Shown one piece after another: positions 6,387-13,965 of a stretch of 35,362 nucleotides of DNA; positions within the stretch are counted from its first letter, which is position 1; every line of letters starts with the position of its first letter. The stretch comes from Mesorhizobium sp. LSJC280B00 (lineage in GTDB: Bacteria; Pseudomonadota; Alphaproteobacteria; Rhizobiales; Rhizobiaceae): positions 72,544 through 107,905 of the forward strand of contig NZ_AYVL01000025.1 of assembly GCF_000502835.1 (NCBI RefSeq), given 5' to 3'. Below the pieces are notes generated by a model. That model was given only the letters and a program-made list of their open reading frames with translations, made no database searches and was not told where the DNA came from. The position numbers and the translations under genes were made by a program.

Positions 6387-7463
6387 CTACTCGTTGTCGC
6401 CGAGTAGTGCCGCGCAAACCGCTTCGGTGACCTTGTCGGTGGTGGTGATTCCGCCGAGGTCGGGCGTGTGCAGTGAGGCGTCCGCGGTCACGCGCTCAAT
6501 GGCGCGCATCAGGCGCGCCGCGGCAGTCCGCTCGCCAAGATGCTCCAGCATCATCACCGCCGACCAGAATGTGCCGATCGGATTGGCAATGCCCTTGCCG
6601 GTGATGTCGAAGGCCGAGCCGTGGATCGGCTCGAACATCGACGGAAACCGCCGCTCGGGGTTGAGGTTCGCAGTCGGCGCGATGCCGATCGATCCGGCAA
6701 GCGCTGCCGCAAGATCCGACAGGATATCGGCGTGAAGATTGGTGGCAACGATCGTGTCGAGCGAGCTCGGATTGAGTGTCATGCGCACCGTCATTGCGTC
6801 GACCAGCATTTTGTCCCATGCGATATCCGGGAAATCGGCCGCGACCTCACGGGCGATGTCGTCCCACAGCACCATGCCGTGACGCTGGGCATTCGACTTG
6901 GTGACCACGGTCAACAGCTTGCGCGGCCGTGACCGCGCCATCTCGAAGGCGAAGCGCATGATGCGCGTTACGCCGGCGCGGGTGAAGATCGCGACCTCGG
7001 TGGCGACTTCCTCGGGCGGGCCGAGATGCGAGCGCCCGCCCTGGCCGGCGTATTCGCCTTCCGAATTCTCCCGGACGATGACCCAGTCGAGATCGCCTGC
7101 CGCGACACCACGAAGCGGGCTCTCGATACCGGGCAGGATGCGGGTCGGGCGGACGTTGGCATATTGGTCGAAGGGCTGGCAGATCGCCAGCCGCAGCCCC
7201 CACAACGTCAGATGGTCAGGCACGTCAGGTGCGCCGACGGCGCCGAAATAGATGGCGTCGAAGGCCTTCAGCCGCTCAGTGCCGTCCTTGGGCATCATCA
7301 CGCCGTTGACCTTGTAGTAGTCCGAGCCCCAGTCGAAGTGCTGCACTTCGAGATTGAAACCACCGTCGCGCGTGGCGCAGGCGGCCAGCGCACGAAGGCC
7401 GGCTGCTACGACTTCCTTGCCGATCCCATCGCCTGGAATGGCCGCGATTCTATAGCTTCGCAT
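6387..7463 (-). CDS. ttuC: Tartrate dehydrogenase/decarboxylase (isopropylmalate dehydrogenase family)
   Basis: This 358-residue protein is of normal length. The start is ATG 7463 with GGGGAGG upstream on the minus strand. The sequence shows IPGDGIGKEV at the N-terminus, RENSEGEYAGQGG (catalytic Tyr region), DKMLVDAMTVRM (catalytic Lys and Asp region), NLHADILSDLAA (metal-binding Asp residues) and EPIHGSAFDITGKGIANPIG (nucleotide-binding end). The WGLRLAICQPFDQYANVRP stretch and the RSHLGPPEEVATEVAIFTR segment fit the TtuC/DmlA branch, which oxidises tartrate or D-malate with NAD+ and a divalent metal and can decarboxylate. It is monocistronic in this window and converges on the decayed zone. 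Leucine biosynthesis (LeuB) is less likely, given this branch-specific sequence. Confidence 0.87.
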   Translation of the reverse strand: MRSYRIAAIPGDGIGKEVVAAGLRALAACATRDGGFNLEVQHFDWGSDYYKVNGVMMPKDGTERLKAFDAIYFGAVGAPDVPDHLTLWGLRLAICQPFDQYANVRPTRILPGIESPLRGVAAGDLDWVIVRENSEGEYAGQGGRSHLGPPEEVATEVAIFTRAGVTRIMRFAFEMARSRPRKLLTVVTKSNAQRHGMVLWDDIAREVAADFPDIAWDKMLVDAMTVRMTLNPSSLDTIVATNLHADILSDLAAALAGSIGIAPTANLNPERRFPSMFEPIHGSAFDITGKGIANPIGTFWSAVMMLEHLGERTAAARLMRAIERVTADASLHTPDLGGITTTDKVTEAVCAALLGDNE

Positions 7464-7543
7464 TGGTCCGGTCCTCCCCTTGTGGTGCTAAACTCCCATG
7501 GACCATCGTGCTGGCCGTTGGCAGTCGAGACCGAATGTCGCGG

Positions 7544-8017
7544 TTACGGCAAATGGTTGATCAAACCGTTCAGCAGGAGCAGCAGCACCCCGGCGGCCAT
7601 AGCCGCAGCCGCATCGTCCATCATGATGCCGGCCCCGCCCCTTACCTTCTCATGCATGATACGGATGGGCCAAGGCTTGACGACGTCGAAAAACCGGAAA
7701 GCAAGGAAGCCTGCTGCCCACCACAGCGGGTCGACCGGCAGCATGGAAAGTGTCACGGCGGCGCCGAAGGTTTCATCGATGACGACGATCTGCGGGTCCT
7801 CCGTCCCGGTACGGGAGACAACGTGCGACGACGCCCATACGCCGACCGCGAATAGGGCCGCATAGGCAAGCACGGTCAGCCAAGGCGATGCAGGTATCAG
7901 AGCCGTGGCAACAGCCACTCCAACCATTGCGCCGGCCGTGCCCGGCCATATTGGAGACAATCCCGCGCCGACAGAGGTTGCGAGCAGGTAGGCGAGCTTG
8001 GGTGGAAATTTATGCAT
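7544..8017 (-). CDS. pgpA: Phosphatidylglycerophosphatase A family protein
   Basis: This 157-residue protein starts at ATG 8017 (MHKFPPKLAYLLATSVGAG); the frame is open further upstream, but family similarity begins here. PgpA motifs are complete: GAGLSPIWPGTAGAMVG at 17-33, EDPQIVVIDETFGA at 73-86 and FRFFDVVKPWPI at 107-118, followed by GGAGIMMDD at 127-135. The last holds acidic metal-site residues. Several hydrophobic segments make it an inner-membrane protein. PgpA removes the phosphate from phosphatidylglycerophosphate to give phosphatidylglycerol. It faces a CDP-alcohol phosphatidyltransferase gene across a 349-bp gap, so it may instead serve that enzyme's phosphorylated product. Which lipid is made is an open question. 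Confidence 0.9.
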   Translation of the reverse strand: MHKFPPKLAYLLATSVGAGLSPIWPGTAGAMVGVAVATALIPASPWLTVLAYAALFAVGVWASSHVVSRTGTEDPQIVVIDETFGAAVTLSMLPVDPLWWAAGFLAFRFFDVVKPWPIRIMHEKVRGGAGIMMDDAAAAMAAGVLLLLLNGLINHLP

Positions 8018-8366
8018 CGAGTTTCGGCCGGCGTCCCACGGATGGCAAGCACCATAGTCACATCGTTCGGGTGCTGCCGCCAGACCGCCGGTCGATTTGC
8101 GCAACCGTCACAAGGGCATTGCCCAAACGGTGAAATGCCATCGGGCAGTTGTCGCTGCGACCGGAAGTTCTGTTTCGCCGTCAGCTTGGCAAGCACCTTA
8201 ATCCGTTGGCCGCATTCGCCAAAAGAAATCGCTGTTGCGGCGCGTTGAGAACGTTGCTGAGCCCGGTTCTCCGCCCGCGTTGACCAAGTCGAACGGTAGC
8301 GACGGTGGAACAAACCGGCAAATTGCTGGTAAAGCTCCATGAAACGACATCATCAGAGGAGCCGCC
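8018..8366. other. Intergenic region between divergent pgpA-like and CDP-alcohol transferase genes
   Basis: These 349 bp separate two divergent genes and should hold both promoters. A good ribosome-binding site (GAGGAG) lies at the right end before ATG 8367. A TTGACC at 8280-8285 is the best -35 match, but no convincing -10 follows. Short open frames exist on both strands, but none has a family pattern or a ribosome-binding site. I see no clear operator or RNA gene. Confidence 0.4.
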
Positions 8367-8993
8367 ATGATCGCCGGTCTCATGAAAAGTCGCATCGACC
8401 CGCTGTGGGAGCAGGCCGCCTCTCCGCTGATCGCGATCGGCATGACACCGAACCAGGTTACGGCCGGCGGGCTCGTGCTCGTCGCGCTGTCCTCGGGTGC
8501 CTACCTGTACCACGAATCAAGCTTGGCCTTCGGCCTGTGCCTGGCGTTTGCCTTCACCTTCGACGCCCTGGACGGCGCGGTCGCCCGCCGGAGAGATATG
8601 ATCACCAAGGCCGGTGGCTATTTCGACGCAATGGTCGACCGGTACCAGGAACTGGCGGTCTTTGCGGCAATAGGCTGGGTCGCCGATCTGTGGGCGATCG
8701 CAATGTTCGCGTTCGCCGGCGGCATTCTCACGAGCTATGCCAAGGCGCGGACGGCGCTGGAAATCCCTGTCGAAAACTACGGGTGGCCGGATTTCTTCGA
8801 GCGGATGGAACGTCTGGTATTCATTTGCGTGCTGCTCGCCGCCGACGGGGTCGCAACCGCCATGGGGGTCGCTTCGCCGTGGATTCTGGTGGGAGGGTTG
8901 GCGCTGTACGCGGTGCTGGCCAACGCCACAGCGCTGCAACGGATCAGTCGCGCATGTGCGATGCTCAAACGGGCGGACGGCGAGCAGTCGTGA
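8367..8993 (+). CDS. CDP-alcohol phosphatidyltransferase family protein
   Basis: This 208-residue membrane protein starts at ATG 8367 behind GAGGAG. The family signature D-x2-D-G-x2-A-R-x8-G-x3-D-x3-D is complete: Asp66, Asp69, Gly70, Ala73, Arg74, Gly83, Asp87 and Asp91. These residues bind two metal ions and the CDP-diacylglycerol. Hydrophobic segments before and after the motif fit the usual six-helix fold. A later FFERMERLVFICVLL segment resembles the ER.ERL region I associate with inositol-phosphate-accepting members (archaetidylinositol- or phosphatidylinositol-phosphate synthases) more than with glycerol-phosphate PgsA; this is suggestive only. With the divergent phosphatase it could form a transfer-then-dephosphorylate module for an anionic phospholipid. 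Confidence 0.87.
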   Translation: MIAGLMKSRIDPLWEQAASPLIAIGMTPNQVTAGGLVLVALSSGAYLYHESSLAFGLCLAFAFTFDALDGAVARRRDMITKAGGYFDAMVDRYQELAVFAAIGWVADLWAIAMFAFAGGILTSYAKARTALEIPVENYGWPDFFERMERLVFICVLLAADGVATAMGVASPWILVGGLALYAVLANATALQRISRACAMLKRADGEQS

Positions 8994-9048
8994 GACCGCA
9001 AGAACGCAAGCATCGTATCGATGGCCGTGGTGCTTCCAATAAGTCGCG

Positions 9049-10068
9049 TCAGCGCCAGCCCAAGCCCGGAGCGACATGGGTCAGGATCGCCTCGATGACA
9101 TGGGCGTTGTAGTCGACGCCGAGCTGGTTAGGAACGGTAAGCAGCAGCGTATCGGCCTCCACAATGGCTTCGTCGCCCTTTAGCTGTTCGATGAGCACGT
9201 CCGGCTCGGCGGCGTAGGAGCGGCCGAACACGGCGCGCCTGTCTGCCTCGATGTAACCGAACTGATCTCTGCTCTCATTGCCGCCGAAATAGGCGCGGTC
9301 GCGATCGTCGACCAGGGCAAAAATGCTGCGGCTGACCGACACACGCGGCTCGCGCGTGTGACCGGCCGCCTTCCAGGCCTCACGAAAAGCCTGGATCTGT
9401 TCGGCCTGCTGGATGTGAAACGGCTTTCCGCCTTCATCGAATTTAAGCGTGGAACTCTGCAGGTTCATCCCCAGTTTCGCCGCCCATTCTGCGGTGGCGT
9501 TTGTGGCGGCGCCCCACCAGATGCGCTCGCGCAGGCCCTCCGAGTGTGGTTCGACGCGAAGCAGGCCGGGCGGGTTGGGAAACATCGGCCGCGGATTGGG
9601 CTGCGCAAAGCCTTTGCCCAGCAACACTTCGAGCAGCACTCCGGTGTGTCTGCGGGCCATGTCGGCATCGCTCTCACCCTCTTGCGGGGCATAGCCGAAG
9701 TAGCGCCATCCGTCGATCACCTGCTCCGGCGAGCCGCGGCTGATGCCCAGCTGCAGACGCCCTCCGGCGATCAGATCGGCTGCGCCAGCGTCCTCGGCCA
9801 TGTAGAGCGGGTTCTCATAGCGCATGTCGATGACCGCCGTGCCGATCTCGATACGGCTGGTCTTTGCGCCAACCGCCGCCAGCAGAGAGAACGGCGAGGC
9901 GAGTTGGCGGGCGAAGTGATGCACGCGGAAATACGCGCCGTCCGCACCCAGTTCCTCGGCGGCGACGGCTAGGTCGATGGACTGCAAAAGCGCGTCGGAT
10001 GCCGTTCGCGTCTGCGATTGTGACGAGGGCGTCCAGTGCCCAAACGAGAGAAAACCAATCTTCTTCAT
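9049..10068 (-). CDS. LLM-class (luciferase-like) flavin-dependent oxidoreductase
   Basis: This 339-residue protein starts at ATG 10068 on the minus strand (MKKIGFLSFGHWTPS). The TIM-barrel bacterial luciferase pattern is visible: EELGADGAYFRVHHFARQLA, then SPFSLLAAVGAKTSRIEIGT, RYENPLYMAEDAGAADLIAG and GRLQLGISRGSPEQ, the flavin-binding barrel strands of the family. Members are FMN- or F420-linked monooxygenases or reductases with very varied substrates, and none can be named here. It is convergent with the CDP-alcohol transferase gene (55-bp gap) and has no co-directional partner. No separate flavin reductase is nearby. Codon use matches the neighbours. The protein is cytosolic; no signal peptide is seen. 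Confidence 0.88.
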   Translation of the reverse strand: MKKIGFLSFGHWTPSSQSQTRTASDALLQSIDLAVAAEELGADGAYFRVHHFARQLASPFSLLAAVGAKTSRIEIGTAVIDMRYENPLYMAEDAGAADLIAGGRLQLGISRGSPEQVIDGWRYFGYAPQEGESDADMARRHTGVLLEVLLGKGFAQPNPRPMFPNPPGLLRVEPHSEGLRERIWWGAATNATAEWAAKLGMNLQSSTLKFDEGGKPFHIQQAEQIQAFREAWKAAGHTREPRVSVSRSIFALVDDRDRAYFGGNESRDQFGYIEADRRAVFGRSYAAEPDVLIEQLKGDEAIVEADTLLLTVPNQLGVDYNAHVIEAILTHVAPGLGWR

Positions 10069-10278
10069 GAGAGAACCGGCCTAGAGGGAAACAGATGCAG
10101 ATTATGCTTCGGGGCGGAGCAAAGCATCCCAAAAATCCGCCCTGACGGCAATCTTCAAAGCCGCTCCGGCAGATTTGTGGAGAAGGGCAGGGGAGGAGTT
10201 TTGGCAATTCTGAAGGCGAACGTGTGATCGCGAATGGCGGGATGAATGTGGATATAGCGGTTGAAATCCACCATGACC

Positions 10279-10308
10279 GGTAATACCTTGTTGGCTGTTG
10301 GTATTACC
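10279..10308. promoter_or_regulatory. Two-box operator upstream of vapBC
   Basis: GGTAATACC (10279-10287) and GGTATTACC (10300-10308) are perfect reverse complements with a 12-bp spacer. Each box is itself a palindrome of the form GGTA-N-TACC, and the box centres are 21 bp apart, about two helical turns. The second box ends 11 bp before the antitoxin ATG at 10320. This is the expected place and form for autoregulation by a VapB or VapBC complex. Confidence 0.7.
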
Positions 10309-10319
10309 GAGGTGTGAAC

Positions 10320-10553
10320 ATGACCACCAAAGTCACAGCCAAGGGACAGGTGACCATCCCAAAGCCGGTTCGCGAACTGCTTGGGATTGTTCCGGGCAGC
10401 GGAGTCGATTTCCGCCGCGCCGATGACGGCAGCGTCGTGATTACGCGGAGTGACAAGAAGCAGCCCGCGAGCCGCTTCGCGAAATTGCGCGGCCATGCCG
10501 GCAAGGGCCTCGGTACCGCCGCGATCATGGCACTGACGCGTGGCGACGTGTGA
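10320..10553 (+). CDS. vapB: Antitoxin, AbrB/MazE (SpoVT-AbrB) domain, VapB type
   Basis: This is a 77-residue protein from ATG 10320, with GAGG at 10309-10312; a GTG two codons earlier is possible but would sit in the ribosome-binding site. Residues 1-45 form a swapped-hairpin AbrB domain: KVTAKGQVTIPKPVRELLGI, then a Gly-rich turn and VDFRRADDGSVVITR. The C-terminal tail (SRFAKLRGHAGKGLGTAAIMALTR) would wrap the toxin. It overlaps the toxin gene by 4 bp (GTGA), the usual coupling of type II toxin-antitoxin pairs. The two-box palindrome upstream is its likely binding site. It should neutralise the PIN-domain partner and repress the operon. Confidence 0.9.
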   Translation: MTTKVTAKGQVTIPKPVRELLGIVPGSGVDFRRADDGSVVITRSDKKQPASRFAKLRGHAGKGLGTAAIMALTRGDV

Positions 10554-10954
10554 CGCTAGTCGACACCAACGTTCTGCTTGATCTTGTTACGGACGATCCG
10601 AACTGGGCGGATTGGTCGATCGCCCAGCTTGAGGCGCAAAGCCTGAATGGCCCGTTATTGATCAACGATGCTGTCTATGCAGAGCTTGCCGTCCGATACG
10701 AGCGCATCGAGGATCTCGACGCCTTTGTTGATGAAGCTGGTCTCGAAATGGCTCCTATGCCACGGGCAGCACTGTTCCTCGCGGGAAAGGTTTTTACGCA
10801 GTACCGGAGATCGGGGGGATTGCGCACCGGCGTGCTGCCTGATTTCTTCATCGGTGCTCATGCCGCCGTCAATGGGCTGCCGCTACTCACGCGCGACGTT
10901 GGCCGCTACCGTACCTACTTTCCGTCGCTCAAGCTGATCACACCAAACTCGTGA
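10550..10954 (+). CDS. vapC: PIN-domain ribonuclease toxin, VapC type
   Basis: This 134-residue protein starts at GTG 10550 inside the stop of vapB. PIN-domain acidic residues are in place: Asp5 in VDTNVLLD, Glu45 in AVYAELAV, Asp98 in LPDFFIGAHA and Asp116 in LLTRDVGRY; together they hold Mg2+ for RNA cleavage. VapC toxins cut tRNA or rRNA when free of antitoxin; the RNA target cannot be predicted here. The pair is complete and shows no frameshift, so it is probably active. It ends 22 bp from the convergent small membrane protein gene. Such pairs are often carried on mobile DNA, but no insertion sequence or attachment site is visible around this one. Confidence 0.9.
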   Translation: MTLVDTNVLLDLVTDDPNWADWSIAQLEAQSLNGPLLINDAVYAELAVRYERIEDLDAFVDEAGLEMAPMPRAALFLAGKVFTQYRRSGGLRTGVLPDFFIGAHAAVNGLPLLTRDVGRYRTYFPSLKLITPNS

Positions 10955-10976
10955 ATAGCCCGCCGAACACGGTCCG

Positions 10977-11183
10977 CTAGGAAGGTGCCGCGAACGCGAG
11001 CACTATCGCGATGAGGATCAACAGCGGCCCCATCCATTTAAAATGGGTTCCAAAGTTGGTCCACCATGCCTGCTGTTGGCCCGGGCGAGCTTGGAACGGG
11101 TCCGCGAGAAATCCGAAGCCGACGCCGGCCATCCACAACCCGGCGCAGAACATGATGAACTCGTCGATGTATTCCGCGACCAC
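10977..11183 (-). CDS. Small hypothetical membrane protein
   Basis: This frame of 68 residues starts at GTG 11183, or 58 residues if started at ATG 11153. Two hydrophobic segments are visible: FIMFCAGLWMAGVGFGFL and MGPLLILIAIVLAFA, separated by a polar loop rich in Gln and Trp. It follows the aminotransferase gene on the same strand by 18 bp, and a perfect 15-bp palindrome fills that gap where a ribosome-binding site would be expected. That weakens the GTG start and favours ATG 11153 or a leaderless arrangement. I do not recognise a family. Its compact two-helix design makes it likely to be a real inner-membrane protein. Confidence 0.5.
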   Translation of the reverse strand: MVAEYIDEFIMFCAGLWMAGVGFGFLADPFQARPGQQQAWWTNFGTHFKWMGPLLILIAIVLAFAAPS

Positions 11184-11185
11184 GC

Positions 11186-11200
11186 TTCGAAACTTTCGAA
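11186..11200. repeat. Perfect 15-bp palindrome
   Basis: TTCGAAA-C-TTTCGAA fills most of the 18-bp gap between the aminotransferase stop and the proposed start of the small membrane protein gene. It could be an operator or a small hairpin. It has no T-run and is AT-rich, so it is a poor terminator. Confidence 0.6.
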
Positions 11201-11201
11201 T

Positions 11202-12344
11202 TTATGCCGCCGCTACATGCGCCGAATTCGAGCCGATATAGTTACGGATCGTTTCGATGATCCGGTCCTGGTCGGCCTCGCTCAGATAAGGATGCATCGG
11301 CAGGCACAGGATGCGCTTCGGCAACTCTTCCGAAACGGCAAGGCCGGTCGGCGTGCGCGGATAATCGCGATAGGCAATCTGGCTGTGCAGCGGTTTCACA
11401 TAGTAGATAACCGACGGAATGCCCTTTTCACCGAGATGTGCCTTGAGCCCGTCGCGTTTCGGCGTTTCGATGGCGTATTGCGCCCAGGCCGAGCGGCCGC
11501 CGCCCAGATTGCGCGCCGCCTTGACGATATCGCCGAGACCTTCGGCATAGCGATTGGCGACCGCTTGCCGCGCCACCATCTCGTCCTCGAGGATGGCCAG
11601 CTTCTCGATCAGGATCGCCGCCTGCAGCGTGTCGAGCCTTGAATTGATGCCGACGCGGACATTGTCGTATTGCGTTTCGCCCTTTCCGTGAAAGGCGAAC
11701 GAGCGCAGCTGTTCGGCCAGCGCATCGTCATTGGTGAACATCGCACCGCCGTCGCCATAGCAGCCGAGCGGCTTTGCCGGATAGAAGCTGGTCGAGCCGA
11801 CGGTGCCGAACGAGCCGCACATCTTGCCGTGAGCCGAGCCGCCGGTCGCCTGCGCCGCATCCTCGATGACCATCAGGCCTTCGCGATCGGCGATGGCCAT
11901 GATCGCCTCGTAATCGGCGGCGAGGCCGAACAGGTCGACGGGAATGATTGCCTTCGGCCTCAGCCGGCCCTCCGCCTTGATCATGGCGATTGCCGCCTCG
12001 AGGCTGGCGATGTCGATATTGTAGCTGTCGGCATCGACATCGACGAACACCGGTTCGGCCTTGGTCAGCGCCACCACTTCGGCCGTGGCGGCGAAGGTGA
12101 AGCTCGGCACGAACACCGCGTCGCCCGGGCCGATGCCGGCGGCAAACAGCGGCAGCAGCAGCGCATCGGTGCCGTTGGCGCAAGCGACCACGTGCTTGGT
12201 GCCGATATAGGCGGCGAGCTTGTTTTCGAATTCGGTGACCTGCGGCCCCAGAATATAGCGGCCTTCGTCGACGACGCGGTCGATTGCCGTCTTCAGCCTG
12301 TCGCGGATGCGTTCGCGCTGCGCGCCAAGATCGATGAACTGCAT
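11202..12344 (-). CDS. DegT/DnrJ/EryC1/StrS family sugar aminotransferase
   Basis: This is a 380-residue PLP enzyme, started at ATG 12344 (MQFIDLGAQRERI). The frame is open 31 codons further, but family similarity begins at MQFIDL. Key features are GRYILGPQVTEFE near 29-41, CANGTDALLLPL near 55-66 (phosphate contacts), VIEDAAQATGG with Asp162 for the PLP ring nitrogen, and SFYPAKPLGCYGDGGA with the Schiff-base Lys191. The family transfers an amino group from glutamate to a nucleotide-linked keto-sugar, for lipopolysaccharide, capsule or glycan decoration. The FIDLGAQ start is common in the WbpE/WlbC-like group, but the exact sugar is unknown. No other surface-sugar genes are in the window, so it is isolated from its presumed pathway. 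Confidence 0.88.
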   Translation of the reverse strand: MQFIDLGAQRERIRDRLKTAIDRVVDEGRYILGPQVTEFENKLAAYIGTKHVVACANGTDALLLPLFAAGIGPGDAVFVPSFTFAATAEVVALTKAEPVFVDVDADSYNIDIASLEAAIAMIKAEGRLRPKAIIPVDLFGLAADYEAIMAIADREGLMVIEDAAQATGGSAHGKMCGSFGTVGSTSFYPAKPLGCYGDGGAMFTNDDALAEQLRSFAFHGKGETQYDNVRVGINSRLDTLQAAILIEKLAILEDEMVARQAVANRYAEGLGDIVKAARNLGGGRSAWAQYAIETPKRDGLKAHLGEKGIPSVIYYVKPLHSQIAYRDYPRTPTGLAVSEELPKRILCLPMHPYLSEADQDRIIETIRNYIGSNSAHVAAA

Positions 12345-12596
12345 GTCGGCCTCAAACGGTTTAGCCAGATAACCGGCCGCTGGTAGCAGACTTGGCACGG
12401 CCGAGAAAGCCGCAGGGCAAAACCCTGAATTGCTCAAGTGTCGCAGCCTGTTACCTCTGGTTTCCGATCTGCCCTCTTAAACGCGAGGAAATCCGGGCTT
12501 CGGCATGCTTGATATGGCCTTTGTATCCCGCCCCACTGGCTGGGCGAAACATAAAGTGATCGCCGGCAAGCGGTCCGCGAGGCTGTTGCCAGCCGG

Positions 12597-13520
12597 TCAG
12601 GCGATTTCATGCCGCCATGGCGGGTTGGCGCCGGCCCGCGATACTGTCACCGCCGCGGCCTTGGCGCCGAGCGTCAGCGCCTTTTGGATGGCGTCTTCCG
12701 GCAAGCTGGCGATTGCCGTCTTCGAGAGCAGACCCTGTTCGTGCAAGGAGGCAAGAATGCCGGCATTGAACGTGTCGCCGGCGCCGACCGTATCGACCAC
12801 CTCGACCTTATCCGGCACGACGGTGACCCGGTGCTGGCTGCTGTAACCGACCGCGCCCTCGCTACCATGGGTGACGACGATCAGCTTCGGACCGCGGTCC
12901 AGCCAGTTCCGGACGACGTCCTCATGCGAGCCGGCTTCGCCGAACCAGTTCAGATCCTCGTCCGACAGTTTCACGATGTCGGCCATCGCCATCATGTTGC
13001 GGATGCGCCTGAGGTGCTTGGCCTTGTCCGGAATGAAGTTTGGCCGGATGTTGGGGTCGAGCATCATCACGCGGCGCTCATGCTCGCGTCGCATGAACTC
13101 TTCATAGGCCGACCCGGCCGGCTCCGAGATCAGGCTGATGGCGCCGAACAGCATGGCCTCGATCTCGCTGCCGAGTTCCGGCAAGTCCTCGATGGTCAGC
13201 ATGCGCCCAGCGGTGTTCTCGTCGTAGAAGGTGTAGGTCGCCTGGCCGTTGTTGAGCCGCACGAAGGCGAGCGTGGTCGGACGCGGCGAGGTGTGCGCAT
13301 ATGTGGAACTGACCTTGCTGGCCTCCAGCGCCTCCCTGAGCTGGCCCCCGAACAGATCCGACGACAGGCCGGAGAAAAAGGCAGCGGGCGCTCCGAGCCG
13401 ACCGAGCGCAATGGCCGAGTTGAAGACGGCACCGCCGACATAGGGCGCAAAGGCCGGCTCGCCCTCCGTCGTGGTGCGCGGCAGCATGTCGATCAGGGCT
13501 TCGCCGCAGCAGAGAATCAT
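12597..13520 (-). CDS. frcK: PfkB-family fructokinase
   Basis: This 307-residue protein starts at ATG 13520, overlapping the mutarotase stop by 4 bp (ATGA). Ribokinase-fold motifs are present: CCGEALIDMLP at the N-terminus, VGGAVFNSAIALGRLG (substrate-binding Gly region, about 28-43) and VVDTVGAGDTFNAG (about 241-254), with the catalytic base Asp249 and the anion hole. It should phosphorylate fructose with ATP in the cytosol. Its place beside an frcBCA-type importer and a ROK regulator supports fructose as the substrate. In Sinorhizobium meliloti, as I recall it, frcK lies after frcA in the same operon; here the kinase is on the opposite strand with the regulator. Another ketose or ribose cannot be excluded from sequence alone. 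Confidence 0.83.
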   Translation of the reverse strand: MILCCGEALIDMLPRTTTEGEPAFAPYVGGAVFNSAIALGRLGAPAAFFSGLSSDLFGGQLREALEASKVSSTYAHTSPRPTTLAFVRLNNGQATYTFYDENTAGRMLTIEDLPELGSEIEAMLFGAISLISEPAGSAYEEFMRREHERRVMMLDPNIRPNFIPDKAKHLRRIRNMMAMADIVKLSDEDLNWFGEAGSHEDVVRNWLDRGPKLIVVTHGSEGAVGYSSQHRVTVVPDKVEVVDTVGAGDTFNAGILASLHEQGLLSKTAIASLPEDAIQKALTLGAKAAAVTVSRAGANPPWRHEIA

Positions 13521-13963
13521 GAAGTCTTGCTTTCCGGCGGATAGATCACGCCCTTGCGAATGATGATGTTGGCATAGAGCCGCGGCTCGCTTGTCGCGAC
13601 GATCGCGTGCGCGGCCTTGACCCGTGCATAGAAGTCGGCGCCGGCAAGCGCAACCACCTTGCGGCCCGGCGCACGCCTGGCGCAGATCGCTTCCATCTCA
13701 TGGTGAACCGGATCGGCGAGCAGGGGATCGCCTTTGGCCGAGGCGCGAAACAGCGCCTGCGGCACGGCGTCGTCGACCGGCAATACGCTCAATACCGCAT
13801 CGAGCACGGGGACGAGATGATGACCGTCGGCGCGGATCAGCCGCTGTGCCTGCTGCTCGGCCGGGTAGTTGCCGTCGACCAAGGCGATCTCGTCGCCATG
13901 GCCCATGGCGCGCAATATCGCCAGAAGCTCGGGGCCGAGCAGCGCCGGGATGCCGATCAGCAT
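13517..13963 (-). CDS. FucU/RbsD-family sugar mutarotase
   Basis: This is a 148-residue protein from ATG 13963, 2 bp after the ROK regulator stop. The family pattern is strong: LLAILRAMGHGDEIALVDGN with the catalytic His22, and the C-terminal LYANIIIRKGVI that supplies the Tyr and Asn of the active site. Within the family it is closer to FucU (GHGDE) than to RbsD (GHTD). These enzymes interconvert anomers or pyranose and furanose forms of sugars. In solution fructose is mostly pyranose, while fructokinases use the furanose, so a mutarotase between regulator and kinase could feed the kinase. That role is inference. Translational coupling on both sides ties it to the locus. Confidence 0.85.
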   Translation of the reverse strand: MLIGIPALLGPELLAILRAMGHGDEIALVDGNYPAEQQAQRLIRADGHHLVPVLDAVLSVLPVDDAVPQALFRASAKGDPLLADPVHHEMEAICARRAPGRKVVALAGADFYARVKAAHAIVATSEPRLYANIIIRKGVIYPPESKTS

Positions 13964-13965
13964 GC

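Noticed and set aside
10279..10954. vapBC as part of a genomic island
   Set aside because: There is no integrase, insertion sequence, tRNA or direct repeat nearby, and base composition matches the flanks.
12412..12426. CAGGG-CAAAA-CCCTG small hairpin upstream of the aminotransferase gene
   Set aside because: A 5-bp stem is too short to support a regulatory call, and no T-run or operator context is seen.
12480..12596. Possible terminator after the fructokinase gene
   Set aside because: Only short, poorly placed stems (such as CCGGC/GCCGG with a long loop) are present, with no T-run.
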